Positions 1 to 6,587 of a DNA stretch of 8,700 nucleotides are shown here, one piece after another (within the stretch, counting starts at the first letter, position 1; each line of letters starts with the position of its first letter). The stretch spans positions 1-8,700 of the forward strand of contig JAEWVL010000322.1 of the NCBI GenBank assembly GCA_023396665.1. The letters run 5' to 3'. The DNA comes from Spirochaetota bacterium. Lineage in GTDB: Bacteria; Spirochaetota; UBA4802; JAFGJZ01. The position numbers were made by a program, and so were the translations under genes. Under the pieces are notes generated by a model. That model did not search any database, was not told where the DNA came from, and was given only the letters and a program-made list of their open reading frames with translations.

Positions 1-63
1 CCCCTGCATAACAGATACACAGGAATTCGTTGTACCCAGGTCGATACCGATAATCTTGCTCAT
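1..63 (-). CDS. dnaK: Chaperone DnaK (Hsp70), N-terminal 21 codons only
   Basis: Hsp70 chaperone, an ATP-driven cytoplasmic foldase that works with GrpE (nucleotide exchange) and DnaJ. Only the first 21 residues are in the window; the gene runs off the left edge. They read MSKIIGIDLGTTNSCVSVMQ and one more residue. The IGIDLGTTNS stretch is the phosphate-1 loop of the actin-like ATPase domain and is diagnostic for DnaK. The ATG at 63 is preceded by a good AAGGAG site seven bases away. The gene follows grpE in the same direction after a 147-base gap, the usual hrcA-grpE-dnaK order, so it is expected to be under HrcA/CIRCE control from the promoter upstream of hrcA. Completeness of the rest cannot be judged here. 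Confidence 0.96.
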   Translation of the reverse strand, partial: MSKIIGIDLGTTNSCVSVMQG

Positions 64-70
64 AAAAGTA

Positions 71-83
71 CTCCTTTTTTTTT
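71..83 (-). promoter_or_regulatory. dnaK Shine-Dalgarno preceded by an A9 run
   Basis: On the minus strand a run of nine A runs directly into GGAG, giving an AAGGAG site (71-76) with seven bases to the dnaK ATG. This supports the DnaK start. The A-rich flank should keep the ribosome site unstructured; that last point is inference. Confidence 0.8.
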
Positions 84-150
84 CAGATCGCCGTGCTTTC
101 CCGAAACAACCAGGCGGAAAAACACAACCCTTACTGATTACTTTATTTAT

Positions 151-176
151 CCGAAAGCCGCCAATGCCGCTATCGG
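151..176 (-). other. Imperfect hairpin in the grpE-dnaK gap
   Basis: The 147-base space between the grpE stop and the dnaK start holds one inverted repeat. On the minus strand it is CCGATAGC, a ten-base loop, then GCTTTCGG, which pairs as eight positions with one T-T mismatch. No T-run follows, so it does not look like an intrinsic terminator. It could be an mRNA processing or stability element between grpE and dnaK, or chance. I see no convincing promoter in the gap. Confidence 0.25.
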
Positions 177-210
177 GTCTCTTACCAGAGCGAAGTAATT
201 GATTCGCCCC

Positions 211-921
211 TCATTGTGCTTCTGACTGCTCCTGCGTATTCTGTCCGGCAGGCTGCGGTCGTGTAACACAAACTTTTGCCGTCCTCAGAATGAAATCATC
301 CATCCTGAAACCTTTTTGATATACTTTCGTTACGAGATCATTCTCGACATCGGGAGCCATATTGATCTCCACCGCCTCATGGATATTCGGATCAAAAGAC
401 TGATCCTGCGCCTCGATGGCTGTTATTCCGTATTTGGCAAGCATTGAATCGATGCTCTTGGATATCAGAACAACTCCCTCGACATAGGATTTGTGCGCAT
501 CCTCCAGAGACTTTCCCTCGGGTATCGTGACAGCGGCTTCACTCGCACGCTCAAGGTTATCGTTAATGCTGATAACATCCAGAGCGATATCACGAATCAG
601 CATCTTTTTATTGCTTTCTTCCTGACGCAGACAACGTTTCTTGTAATTTTCAAAATCCGCCTGTCGCCGCTGCATAAGTTCTTTCAGCTCTGAGAGCTCA
701 CGTTCTTTCTGTTCAAGAATTTGTTTCATTTCCCCCTCAGTTTCCTGATTAGCATCAGCAGCCCCGGCAAACTGTGTCTGTTCACCGTTCTCACCGATCA
801 AATCTCCGGACTCCGGGGGCTGCTCCTGATCGGAAACAGCGTTCTTGTTTTCCTTTTCGTTATTTTTCAATTCGCTCATCTTCTGATATTTATCTCCTTT
901 GCTACTTTTTACTTCCGGCAT
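211..921 (-). CDS. grpE: GrpE, nucleotide exchange factor of DnaK
   Basis: Cochaperone that dimerises and releases ADP from DnaK. From the ATG at 921 the protein is 236 residues. Residues 1-60 are charged and low in complexity, as is usual for GrpE tails. Residues 62-125 are heptad-like and charged, matching the long dimer coiled coil. The C-terminal half carries the family features FDPNIHEAV (176-184) and the beta-domain signature around YQKGFRMDDFILRTAKV (201-217). A Gln-rich tail follows. The start is not settled. The ATG at 921 lies 19 bases after the hrcA stop but has no clear ribosome site. The in-frame ATG at 879 (222 residues) has a strong AAAGGAGA, though about 14 bases away. Because the tail is disordered, homology does not decide. 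It is cotranscribed with hrcA upstream and probably dnaK downstream. Confidence 0.97.
   Translation of the reverse strand: MPEVKSSKGDKYQKMSELKNNEKENKNAVSDQEQPPESGDLIGENGEQTQFAGAADANQETEGEMKQILEQKERELSELKELMQRRQADFENYKKRCLRQEESNKKMLIRDIALDVISINDNLERASEAAVTIPEGKSLEDAHKSYVEGVVLISKSIDSMLAKYGITAIEAQDQSFDPNIHEAVEINMAPDVENDLVTKVYQKGFRMDDFILRTAKVCVTRPQPAGQNTQEQSEAQ
893..900 (-). promoter_or_regulatory. Possible grpE Shine-Dalgarno for the internal start at 879
   Basis: AAAGGAGA on the minus strand is the only strong ribosome-binding match near the beginning of grpE. It lies inside the longer reading frame and about 14 bases before the second in-frame ATG (877-879). The spacing is longer than ideal, so it favours the shorter GrpE without proving it. 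Confidence 0.4.
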
Positions 922-940
922 ACTGTCTGCCGTGTTCCGA

Positions 941-1996
941 TCACTTCGACAATTTTGTCAAAAGATCGGAAACCACCTTACCTGTATAATCAACAAGCGG
1001 TACAACTACTTTATAATTCATCCGGGTCGGCCCGATTATACCGATGACACCGACGGGCTTTTCACCTATCTTATACGACGAGGTAATCAGACTGCAACCG
1101 CAGATATCATCGTAATCGATCTCCTTTCCGATTAGTGTGGTGACACCGTCGGCGCCCATCACATTGACAAGAATTTCACTGAGCTGATTCTTCTCTTCAA
1201 TCATATGCAAAAAGGGATACAGATGTTCGTTCTCGATCATATCCGGAATTTTGAGTATCTTCTCGACACCCTCGACATAGACATCCTGCATTACCTCTTC
1301 GCCCAGAGCAAGTTCGAGAATATCCAGTGCGAGTTGCATCTCGTTGTCCGGATTGAGCTTTTTGCGTTGTTCGGAAAGATGACGGTTCTTGATATCATAC
1401 AGAGAGAAACCGCACATTTCCGTGGTCAGGAATTTTGAAAATGAGTGCAGCTCATCCTGGTTAAGTGTGACGGATATGGAAATACGTTTATTGATCACAA
1501 GCCCCGTACGCGTTACAAGAACGACGAGCACCAGGCCGGGTGAAAGGGGCACAAGTTCAATATGCTTAACTACGGTGAAATCGGGTTTAGGCGTCAGAGC
1601 CACTCCCGCATAACTCGATATCTCTGAGAGCATTCGAGTGATTGAAACGAACATCTTGTCGAGCTCAAATTCGCGTTTCAGCAGATTTTCACGAATCGAA
1701 CGGTAATGATCCATCGCCAGCTCATAAGAACCGAGCACAGAATTCACATAATAGCGATACCCCAAATCGGTGGGCACGCGACCGGCCGAGGTGTGCGGCT
1801 GCTGTAAAAAGCCCAGCGACTCAAGATCGAACATGATGTTACGCATCGTCGCGGGCGATATATTAAAAGAATACTTCTGCACGAAAGAACGGGATCCTAC
1901 TGGCCGACCTGTTGTAATGAACTCGAATACTACAGCGCCAAGTACCGCTGATTCACGCTCTGAAAGATTTTGAGTTTGAAATTCGTTATGTTCCAT
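941..1996 (-). CDS. hrcA: HrcA, heat-inducible transcriptional repressor
   Basis: Repressor of class I heat-shock genes that binds the CIRCE inverted repeat; in the known family its activity is supported by GroEL. From the ATG at 1996 the protein is 351 residues, a normal HrcA length. Residues 10-85 form the winged helix-turn-helix, with GRPVGSRSF (30-38), ISPATMRNIM (46-55) and HTSAGRVPTDLGYRYYV (68-84), all typical of the family. The remainder matches the GAF-like dimer domain, including the C-terminal GVIGIIGPTRMNYKVVVPLV segment. A GTG nine bases upstream is in frame but lies inside the CIRCE repeat, so I reject it as start. The ATG has only a weak purine-rich leader (GAGTG) formed by the operator itself. 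grpE follows after 19 or 61 bases, depending on its start. Confidence 0.97.
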   Translation of the reverse strand: MEHNEFQTQNLSERESAVLGAVVFEFITTGRPVGSRSFVQKYSFNISPATMRNIMFDLESLGFLQQPHTSAGRVPTDLGYRYYVNSVLGSYELAMDHYRSIRENLLKREFELDKMFVSITRMLSEISSYAGVALTPKPDFTVVKHIELVPLSPGLVLVVLVTRTGLVINKRISISVTLNQDELHSFSKFLTTEMCGFSLYDIKNRHLSEQRKKLNPDNEMQLALDILELALGEEVMQDVYVEGVEKILKIPDMIENEHLYPFLHMIEEKNQLSEILVNVMGADGVTTLIGKEIDYDDICGCSLITSSYKIGEKPVGVIGIIGPTRMNYKVVVPLVDYTGKVVSDLLTKLSK

Positions 1997-1998
1997 AA

Positions 1999-2025
1999 TT
2001 AGCACTCATTTATATCGAGTGCTAA
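1999..2025 (-). promoter_or_regulatory. CIRCE operator, HrcA binding site
   Basis: A perfect nine-base inverted repeat, TTAGCACTC, a nine-base spacer, GAGTGCTAA, identical to the CIRCE consensus. It ends two bases before the hrcA ATG and overlaps the predicted transcription start of the promoter at 2027-2056. Established knowledge: HrcA binds CIRCE and represses at normal temperature. The inference is direct autorepression of hrcA-grpE(-dnaK). Confidence 0.97.
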
Positions 2026-2026
2026 T

Positions 2027-2056
2027 AAAATAGCAAAAAAGAGGGCTTTGCGTCAA
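2027..2056 (-). promoter_or_regulatory. Sigma70-like promoter of the hrcA-grpE-dnaK operon
   Basis: On the minus strand TTGACG (2051-2056) is separated by 18 bases from TATTTT (2027-2032), with an AT-rich flank. Transcription would begin near 2018-2020, inside the CIRCE element, so HrcA binding would block initiation. It lies just after the stop of the preceding gene (2068), so read-through from upstream remains possible. Confidence 0.7.
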
Positions 2057-2067
2057 GTCAAATATTT

Positions 2068-2892
2068 CTATTTTGCACCTTTTCTCATCTTTTTTTCAGT
2101 TTTTTCTTCTTTTCGCTCTTCATTTTCAAGGCGAAGTTTGAGGGCATCAATCTGTGTGCGGGTTTTTTCGGCTTCTGCACTCTCTGCATATAAAACCTGA
2201 ATACTGCGCAGAGAACTCAGCAGGGCAACAGCCTTCACTATATCTTCCGGGGCGAGTGTAGACATCTCGTACTTACTTCTCGAAGCCTTTGCGGCATCCT
2301 CGAGATTTGATTTGCATAATTTGAGAAGATCCTCCCTGTCTTTAAAGAACTCTGACTTGAAATTTCTGAATTTCTCCAATTCGGTGAAATTGATCATATT
2401 CTTGATCAGAGCGGCAACCCGCACCTGAACATCGATAAACGACCATTTCCATTTCGACGTCTCACCCATCTTGTCGACGAGAGTATCAAAAGTAAAGACC
2501 AGTTTCCGCAGAATCTGGTAGATATTGCGAATGTTCAGCTGGTCTATCTGCTCAAGATAATCCCTGTTTTCAGAAAGCGGCCGGTCTATCTCGTTGCCCG
2601 CCACCTCCTCAAGAAGCTGTAGCGCCTTGTAATAGTCTTTACGGGCATTTTCGAGATAGGCCGCATTTTTAATCTCCAGATATTCCAGGGAAGCATCGCT
2701 CATGTTGATATACAGGGATATCAGATCCAGATGCATCACCGCCATTTCCAGATTAAAATAGGCCGAAACCGACGGGAGCTTCTTCTTTTTCAGAAGAATT
2801 TCCTTTATTTCCCTGTTGATCTGCTCTATTTGCTCTTTAGGAGCCTTTGTCGCATTGGCAAAATTCTGCTTTTGGTCTTTCGTCGCTGGCAT
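2068..2892 (-). CDS. Unrecognised 274-residue charged helical protein
   Basis: I do not recognise a named family. The protein is 274 residues, with no signal peptide and no transmembrane segment, and it appears almost wholly helical. Residues 1-40 are basic and rich in Gln and Lys and end in a KKKK patch. Residues 42-100 (SVSAYFNLEMAVMHLDLISL onward) resemble an amphipathic helical bundle. Residues 115-205 continue with helices including an SKWKWSF aromatic patch (146-152). Residues 235-274 are an extreme Lys/Glu coiled-coil-like tail ending in KGAK. A single Cys is at 193. The ATG at 2892 has a GAGAGGG site nine bases upstream. It follows the 51-residue ORF by 17 bases and is immediately upstream of the hrcA promoter. 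A cytoplasmic scaffold or binding protein is possible, but nothing shows a function. The overall look reminds me weakly of conserved spirochaetal unknowns. Confidence 0.85.
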   Translation of the reverse strand: MPATKDQKQNFANATKAPKEQIEQINREIKEILLKKKKLPSVSAYFNLEMAVMHLDLISLYINMSDASLEYLEIKNAAYLENARKDYYKALQLLEEVAGNEIDRPLSENRDYLEQIDQLNIRNIYQILRKLVFTFDTLVDKMGETSKWKWSFIDVQVRVAALIKNMINFTELEKFRNFKSEFFKDREDLLKLCKSNLEDAAKASRSKYEMSTLAPEDIVKAVALLSSLRSIQVLYAESAEAEKTRTQIDALKLRLENEERKEEKTEKKMRKGAK

Positions 2893-2909
2893 GCCGTTTC
2901 GCCCTCTCG

Positions 2910-3065
2910 TTACGCGTAGGTATCTACCGAAAATCCTTTTTGCTCGTTCTCGACCTTCTGTACTTCCGTTTTCTCAACCGTCTGCTGCTCTTCTTTCTGC
3001 TGTTGCGGTGTCACTGAAAACGAAGTTCTCATCACATCCGGGCCTGTCACATTCTGTAATTCCAT
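2910..3065 (-). CDS. Small 51-residue protein of unknown function
   Basis: A short gene beginning MELQNVTGPDVMRTSFSV and ending GFSVDTYA. The centre (about residues 18-42) is polar and very rich in Gln, Glu and Lys, probably disordered; there is no Cys, no signal peptide and no membrane segment. The frame remains open to a TTG at 3098, but the ATG at 3065 is chosen because GGAGGTG lies only five bases upstream, the strongest ribosome site in the window. It lies 51 bases after the radical SAM gene and 17 bases before the 274-residue gene, all in one direction, so it is very likely part of the same operon. I cannot name it; small proteins of this make-up occur near motility genes in some bacteria, but nothing here supports that role. 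Confidence 0.7.
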   Translation of the reverse strand: MELQNVTGPDVMRTSFSVTPQQQKEEQQTVEKTEVQKVENEQKGFSVDTYA

Positions 3066-3070
3066 CGTTA

Positions 3071-3077
3071 CACCTCC
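3071..3077 (-). promoter_or_regulatory. Strong Shine-Dalgarno of the 51-residue ORF
   Basis: GGAGGTG on the minus strand, five bases before the ATG at 3065. It decides the start of this small gene over the upstream TTG and is the main reason to treat the ORF as real. Confidence 0.8.
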
Positions 3078-3116
3078 GTCATGGAAATTTTGCGGCAACG
3101 CGAAATGAGGCTCACT

Positions 3117-5543
3117 CTACACGGAAATATTTACGGTCTTCACAATTCTTGCAACCGACAGGGGCTCGCGGTCAATCAGCTGACGTATCAGCAGATCGGC
3201 CCTGAACGCATAAACACCTTCGGTAAACAGCCTTATACAGACAGAATGCCGTTTATTTCCTTCGGCGTCAGCTGAAATCTGTTCTGAAAACGAAATCAGA
3301 CACTCGTTCAATGTTAAGCTGCGCTCACCTTTTTTCGTGTGTTTCGTGATCATGCAATCGGACGAACAGGCTAAAACAAATCTCTCATGATCCGATACAT
3401 CATGAAAGTATATCATATATTCTGCGGCATTGAAAGCAAAATTTTTGAATATTCCTTCTTTAAATTCAATTTGCCTCACCGAAAATCCCTCGGGAAGCGC
3501 TTTTGCAAAAGATTCACGCATCTGTCCGTTAACCTGAGCATACATATCCACTGCGAATATTTCACAGCGGCTTTCCAGTCCGAGCGTAAGGGGCTGGGTT
3601 GTCACAATCTTTTCCATTTTATTGAAACCCTGACTGAAGGCTGCCGGTAAGCCCGCTATTCTGAGCGACCTTCGCAGCACTTCAAGCATGTCAAGATGAG
3701 AGATGAACCGGGCAACCCCTCCCTTTTCAAGTGTTATGAACAGCGTCCCGATAACACTATATTTTCTTTCAAAAGCGCGCATCGATTCCCCGAAAGCCGG
3801 GGTATTAAGCTCTTCGCTGTATGTGGCATCACGATGCGGCGGAGGGTTCAGCCGTTTCGAGAGAGTTGCGATCAGTTCATTTCTGCCGGTATCAACGATA
3901 TGCCACGGATACACGCCTTCACTGTCAAAATTCCGGAAATACATGCCGTTTTTATCGTACTCGGACAAAACCGCAAACCATTCAGCGGCTTTAAAGTGCT
4001 CATCCCACGAATCGAAGATACAACCGCGCCTGTAGGCTTCAACAACAGCCTCCCCAACCCTGATATCTCCCCTGGCGAGAAAAGCCTCGACGATAGAAGC
4101 CCTGATATTGTGATTCTTGACCGCGATTTTGCGCGAGGTCTCGCGCTTGATTCTGCTGACTGCATTTTGGAAATATTCAACAGGAGCCATGTCGGCAAAC
4201 TGGAAAGGCGTATGCGGTTTGGGAATAAACGGCGATACCGTGACATTGAGCGCTGCCCGGTTCCGCGTCGCGCTCATTATCTGTTTCAGCAACGAGATCA
4301 TGCTGTCAATTTCATCGTGCTCGGTATAACCGGGCAAACCCAGCATGAAATAGAATTTGATGGTACGCCAGCCGCGCTCGAAGACATGCGTGACGATGGT
4401 GATGACATCATCGATAGAAAGCCGCTTATGAATGCATTTGCGCAGATTATCATTCGCCGTCTCAATCGCAAACGTCAACGAGGTTCTGCGGATTCCCGAG
4501 AGCGCCTCGATGAGCGGCAATGTCGAAAGATCCACTTTCAGCGAAGGCAGTGCCATGGAAAGTCCTTCGGCATTCATCCAGGGCAGCATCCTGTTGATGA
4601 TTGCGGCGAGGTTTTTGCAATCACTGATTGACAGTGAATTATAACCGATAGAGCCGTATCCGGTACTTTCATAAAGGCTTCTGCTTTTGGCGCAGATGTC
4701 CTCAACATCGTATAGTCTGAAAGGAAGCTGATAGTAGCCGGCATGACAGAACTTGCAGAGGTTGTAACATCCGCGTGATATTTCAAGTGTCGCCCGTTCG
4801 TGCCCCGTTCGCATTGTCGGTACCACCGGCCGAACCGAAGAGGGAGAGGTCTGCGAAAAGTGAAGACGACGTCGCACAGGCTCTCCGTCAAAGACACGCA
4901 TCCCCGAACTGGCCCACAGCTGCTTTCTGGTCGCGGGGACGAGAACACTCTCAATCGCTGCGGCTGAAGCGATTAATGCGTCGCGTGACAGGCCACTGCG
5001 CTTGCCATCGGCAAGCAGCCGCAGCAGTGCCGCGTATCCTTCATCGCCTTCACCCACAAAGATGATGTCTGCCATTGTCGCGACAACCGAGGGATTCGAA
5101 ACAGCTTCACCCCCGGCGATAATGACCGGTCCGTCCCTGCGTTTTTCAGCTTCAATGGTGATGCCGCCGCAATCGAGAATATATGCAATATTTGTCAACA
5201 AAAGTTCATGAGCAACATTGAACGAAAGGCTGTCGAGTTCCCTGAGCGGCTGATAGCTCTCCAGCGTATACAGATACATTTCGTGCTGCTTCAGTAATTG
5301 CGAGAAATCTATAGCGGGTGCGAAAATGCGCTCAACGGATACATCTTCGATCGCATTGGCCTTTTCATAGAGAATCTGAATTCCGCTGTTCGCCATTCCT
5401 ATTTCATACAGGTCGGGATAGGATATCCCCCCGCGAAAAAAAGCTTCGGTCTTTCGTATGATGTTTCTTTCACAGCCGGTATATCGGGCCGGCTTCTCAC
5501 AGCGTACGAGCAGCGGCTCCAGGTCGGTCAATCGGTAATTCAT
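3117..5543 (-). CDS. Radical SAM protein fused to a DUF2344 domain (TIGR03960 + TIGR03936 type)
   Basis: An 808-residue fusion. Residues 1-240 match the N-terminal part of the TIGR03960 radical SAM family, with YPDLYEIGMANSGIQILY (42-59) and VGEGDE (163-168). This part resembles a cobalamin-binding fold, but I see no DxHxxG base-off cobalamin motif. Residues 250-500 are the radical SAM barrel; C259, C263 and C266 (CYNLCKFC, the CxxxCxxC pattern) should bind the 4Fe-4S cluster that cleaves SAM, and GLPGYTEHD follows at 402-410. Residues 598-808 are DUF2344, with GGVARFISHLDMLEVLRRSL (608-627) and FSQGFNK (636-642). In many genomes the two parts are separate neighbouring genes; the fusion is a known alternative. 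Substrate and reaction are unknown to me. The ATG overlaps the rsmA stop as ATGA, with GGAG four bases upstream, so translation is probably coupled. Confidence 0.9.
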   Translation of the reverse strand: MNYRLTDLEPLLVRCEKPARYTGCERNIIRKTEAFFRGGISYPDLYEIGMANSGIQILYEKANAIEDVSVERIFAPAIDFSQLLKQHEMYLYTLESYQPLRELDSLSFNVAHELLLTNIAYILDCGGITIEAEKRRDGPVIIAGGEAVSNPSVVATMADIIFVGEGDEGYAALLRLLADGKRSGLSRDALIASAAAIESVLVPATRKQLWASSGMRVFDGEPVRRRLHFSQTSPSSVRPVVPTMRTGHERATLEISRGCYNLCKFCHAGYYQLPFRLYDVEDICAKSRSLYESTGYGSIGYNSLSISDCKNLAAIINRMLPWMNAEGLSMALPSLKVDLSTLPLIEALSGIRRTSLTFAIETANDNLRKCIHKRLSIDDVITIVTHVFERGWRTIKFYFMLGLPGYTEHDEIDSMISLLKQIMSATRNRAALNVTVSPFIPKPHTPFQFADMAPVEYFQNAVSRIKRETSRKIAVKNHNIRASIVEAFLARGDIRVGEAVVEAYRRGCIFDSWDEHFKAAEWFAVLSEYDKNGMYFRNFDSEGVYPWHIVDTGRNELIATLSKRLNPPPHRDATYSEELNTPAFGESMRAFERKYSVIGTLFITLEKGGVARFISHLDMLEVLRRSLRIAGLPAAFSQGFNKMEKIVTTQPLTLGLESRCEIFAVDMYAQVNGQMRESFAKALPEGFSVRQIEFKEGIFKNFAFNAAEYMIYFHDVSDHERFVLACSSDCMITKHTKKGERSLTLNECLISFSEQISADAEGNKRHSVCIRLFTEGVYAFRADLLIRQLIDREPLSVARIVKTVNISV

Positions 5544-6352
5544 TGTTCTCCATTAAGAAAGTGTGATGCCCGCAGAAACTCTTCAGGGCTTAATTCTTCA
5601 GCACGCACCCTTGCATCGCGGCCGAGATGCTCGAGCAGTGATGCGGCCTTGCTTTTCTCTATTGTATAAAACGGCGATGTAGTCAGACAGGCAAAGAGCT
5701 GTTTTCGCCGCGCCCAGAATCCCGCCTTTACGATCAAATGAAAATCGCTGCGCACTTTCGAAGAAATAGTACGCGATACCCGTGTCAATCGCATAACACT
5801 CGATACAACATCCGGTGAGGGATAAAAGGCCGCTGGAGAGATATCAAAAAGAAGCTCCGCGCTCATGTCAAGCCACAGCGACACTGCCGGCGCTCCGTAC
5901 GCGTCAGTGCCGGGGCGGGCAAGTAATCGCTGCGCCATTTCGCGCTGCACCATGACCACCGCGCGTTGCGTTCCCGTCTTCTGCGCTATTGAAAAAATAA
6001 TCTCGGAAGAACAGTAGTACGGAAGATTTGCCGCCACACAAAACGCATCGGGAGTCTCAATGCGGAGATAATCGCCGTGTATCAGATTAATCGCCGAACC
6101 GAATCTGTCACCGAGATAACGGCAAAATCCCGAATCAATTTCAACCGCCGTCAGAACCGAGGCCTTTCCGACAAGATGTTCGGTAAGCGATCCGAGTCCG
6201 GGACCGATTTCAAGAACCGTCTGCCCCTCGCATGCGGCGGCTTCAACGATTCGCGCGGCAACGGCGGCGTCGACCAGAAAATTCTGGCCGTAGCGCTTGT
6301 TCGGAGCCAGTCCCATTTGCCGCAAAATCTCAAGAACATCTTTTTTCGTCAT
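5540..6352 (-). CDS. rsmA: RsmA (KsgA), 16S rRNA dimethyladenosine methyltransferase
   Basis: SAM-dependent enzyme that dimethylates two adjacent adenosines in the 3' terminal hairpin of 16S rRNA (A1518 and A1519 in E. coli numbering) during late 30S assembly. The 270-residue protein has the family order: NKRYGQNFLVD (18-28), SAM-binding EIGPGLGSLT (48-57), acidic EID (71-73), catalytic NLPYY (109-113), FYPSPDVVSSV (176-186), and FWARRKQLF (212-220) in the C-terminal domain. Length is normal. The frame is open to an ATG at 6397, but the ATG at 6352 is preferred: homology starts there, AGGGA lies six bases upstream, and the proposed promoter lies between the two ATGs. The TGA overlaps the next gene's ATG. 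Confidence 0.97.
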   Translation of the reverse strand: MTKKDVLEILRQMGLAPNKRYGQNFLVDAAVAARIVEAAACEGQTVLEIGPGLGSLTEHLVGKASVLTAVEIDSGFCRYLGDRFGSAINLIHGDYLRIETPDAFCVAANLPYYCSSEIIFSIAQKTGTQRAVVMVQREMAQRLLARPGTDAYGAPAVSLWLDMSAELLFDISPAAFYPSPDVVSSVMRLTRVSRTISSKVRSDFHLIVKAGFWARRKQLFACLTTSPFYTIEKSKAASLLEHLGRDARVRAEELSPEEFLRASHFLNGEQ

Positions 6353-6587
6353 TATCAATCCCTGCTTCCCTGTCCTGCACGCTATGTTCAGAGGCATTTT
6401 CTGTCAATCAGGTAAACACAATCGGCTTTCCCGTCCGCTTACTCCATGGGGGGGATACGGGAACAATCAATACGTCACGCAGATTTTCATCTTTGCCATT
6501 ATCTGCTGTAACGTCAGGGTAATTTCAGCGAAAGCACAGTCACAAAAAAAGATTGAAAAGCGGGCGCACATCGGCCACAAGGGAAGC
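6353..6587. other. Intergenic region between divergent rsmA and deacetylase genes
   Basis: The largest gap in the window (235 bases). It contains the candidate rsmA promoter on the minus strand, a run of seven G at 6448-6454, and two copies of ACGTCA (about 6472 and 6511). I see no clear promoter for the plus-strand deacetylase and no RNA gene. Confidence 0.5.
6379..6407 (-). promoter_or_regulatory. Candidate sigma70-like promoter for rsmA and downstream genes
   Basis: On the minus strand a perfect TTGACA (6402-6407) stands 17 bases from TAGCGT (6379-6384), which keeps the first, second and last bases of the -10 consensus. Transcription would start near 6372, giving a leader of about 20 bases to the rsmA ATG. 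It would drive rsmA, the radical SAM fusion and the two small unknown genes. Confidence 0.42.

Noticed and set aside
1997..2005. A GTG start for hrcA at 2005
   Set aside because: The codon lies inside the CIRCE arm and near the predicted transcription start, leaving no room for a leader; family similarity needs only the ATG at 1996.
2033..2052. GCAAA/TTTGC repeat upstream of hrcA as a terminator
   Set aside because: The stem is only five A/T-rich pairs and coincides with the promoter spacer, so a promoter explains it better.
2910..3065. The 51-residue ORF as a RiPP precursor modified by the neighbouring radical SAM protein
   Set aside because: The radical SAM protein is of the DUF2344-linked type without a SPASM domain, the peptide has no Cys or core-like repeat, and no peptidase or exporter is nearby.
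3696..4631. A 311-codon open frame on the plus strand inside the radical SAM gene
   Set aside because: It is antisense to a gene with clear radical SAM motifs, its translation is Arg/His/Cys-rich without a recognisable domain, and no ribosome site supports it.
6353..6397. The longer RsmA start at 6397
   Set aside because: The extra 15 residues have no family counterpart, and the ATG would lie between the -35 and -10 of the proposed promoter.
6448..6454. Run of seven G as a phase-variation tract
   Set aside because: It lies in an intergenic region, not inside a credible reading frame, and not between obvious promoter boxes.
6297..6587. A 97-residue N-terminal extension of the deacetylase
   Set aside because: The first part runs antisense to rsmA, the translation has no family similarity, and the ATG at 6588 directly precedes a normal membrane anchor.
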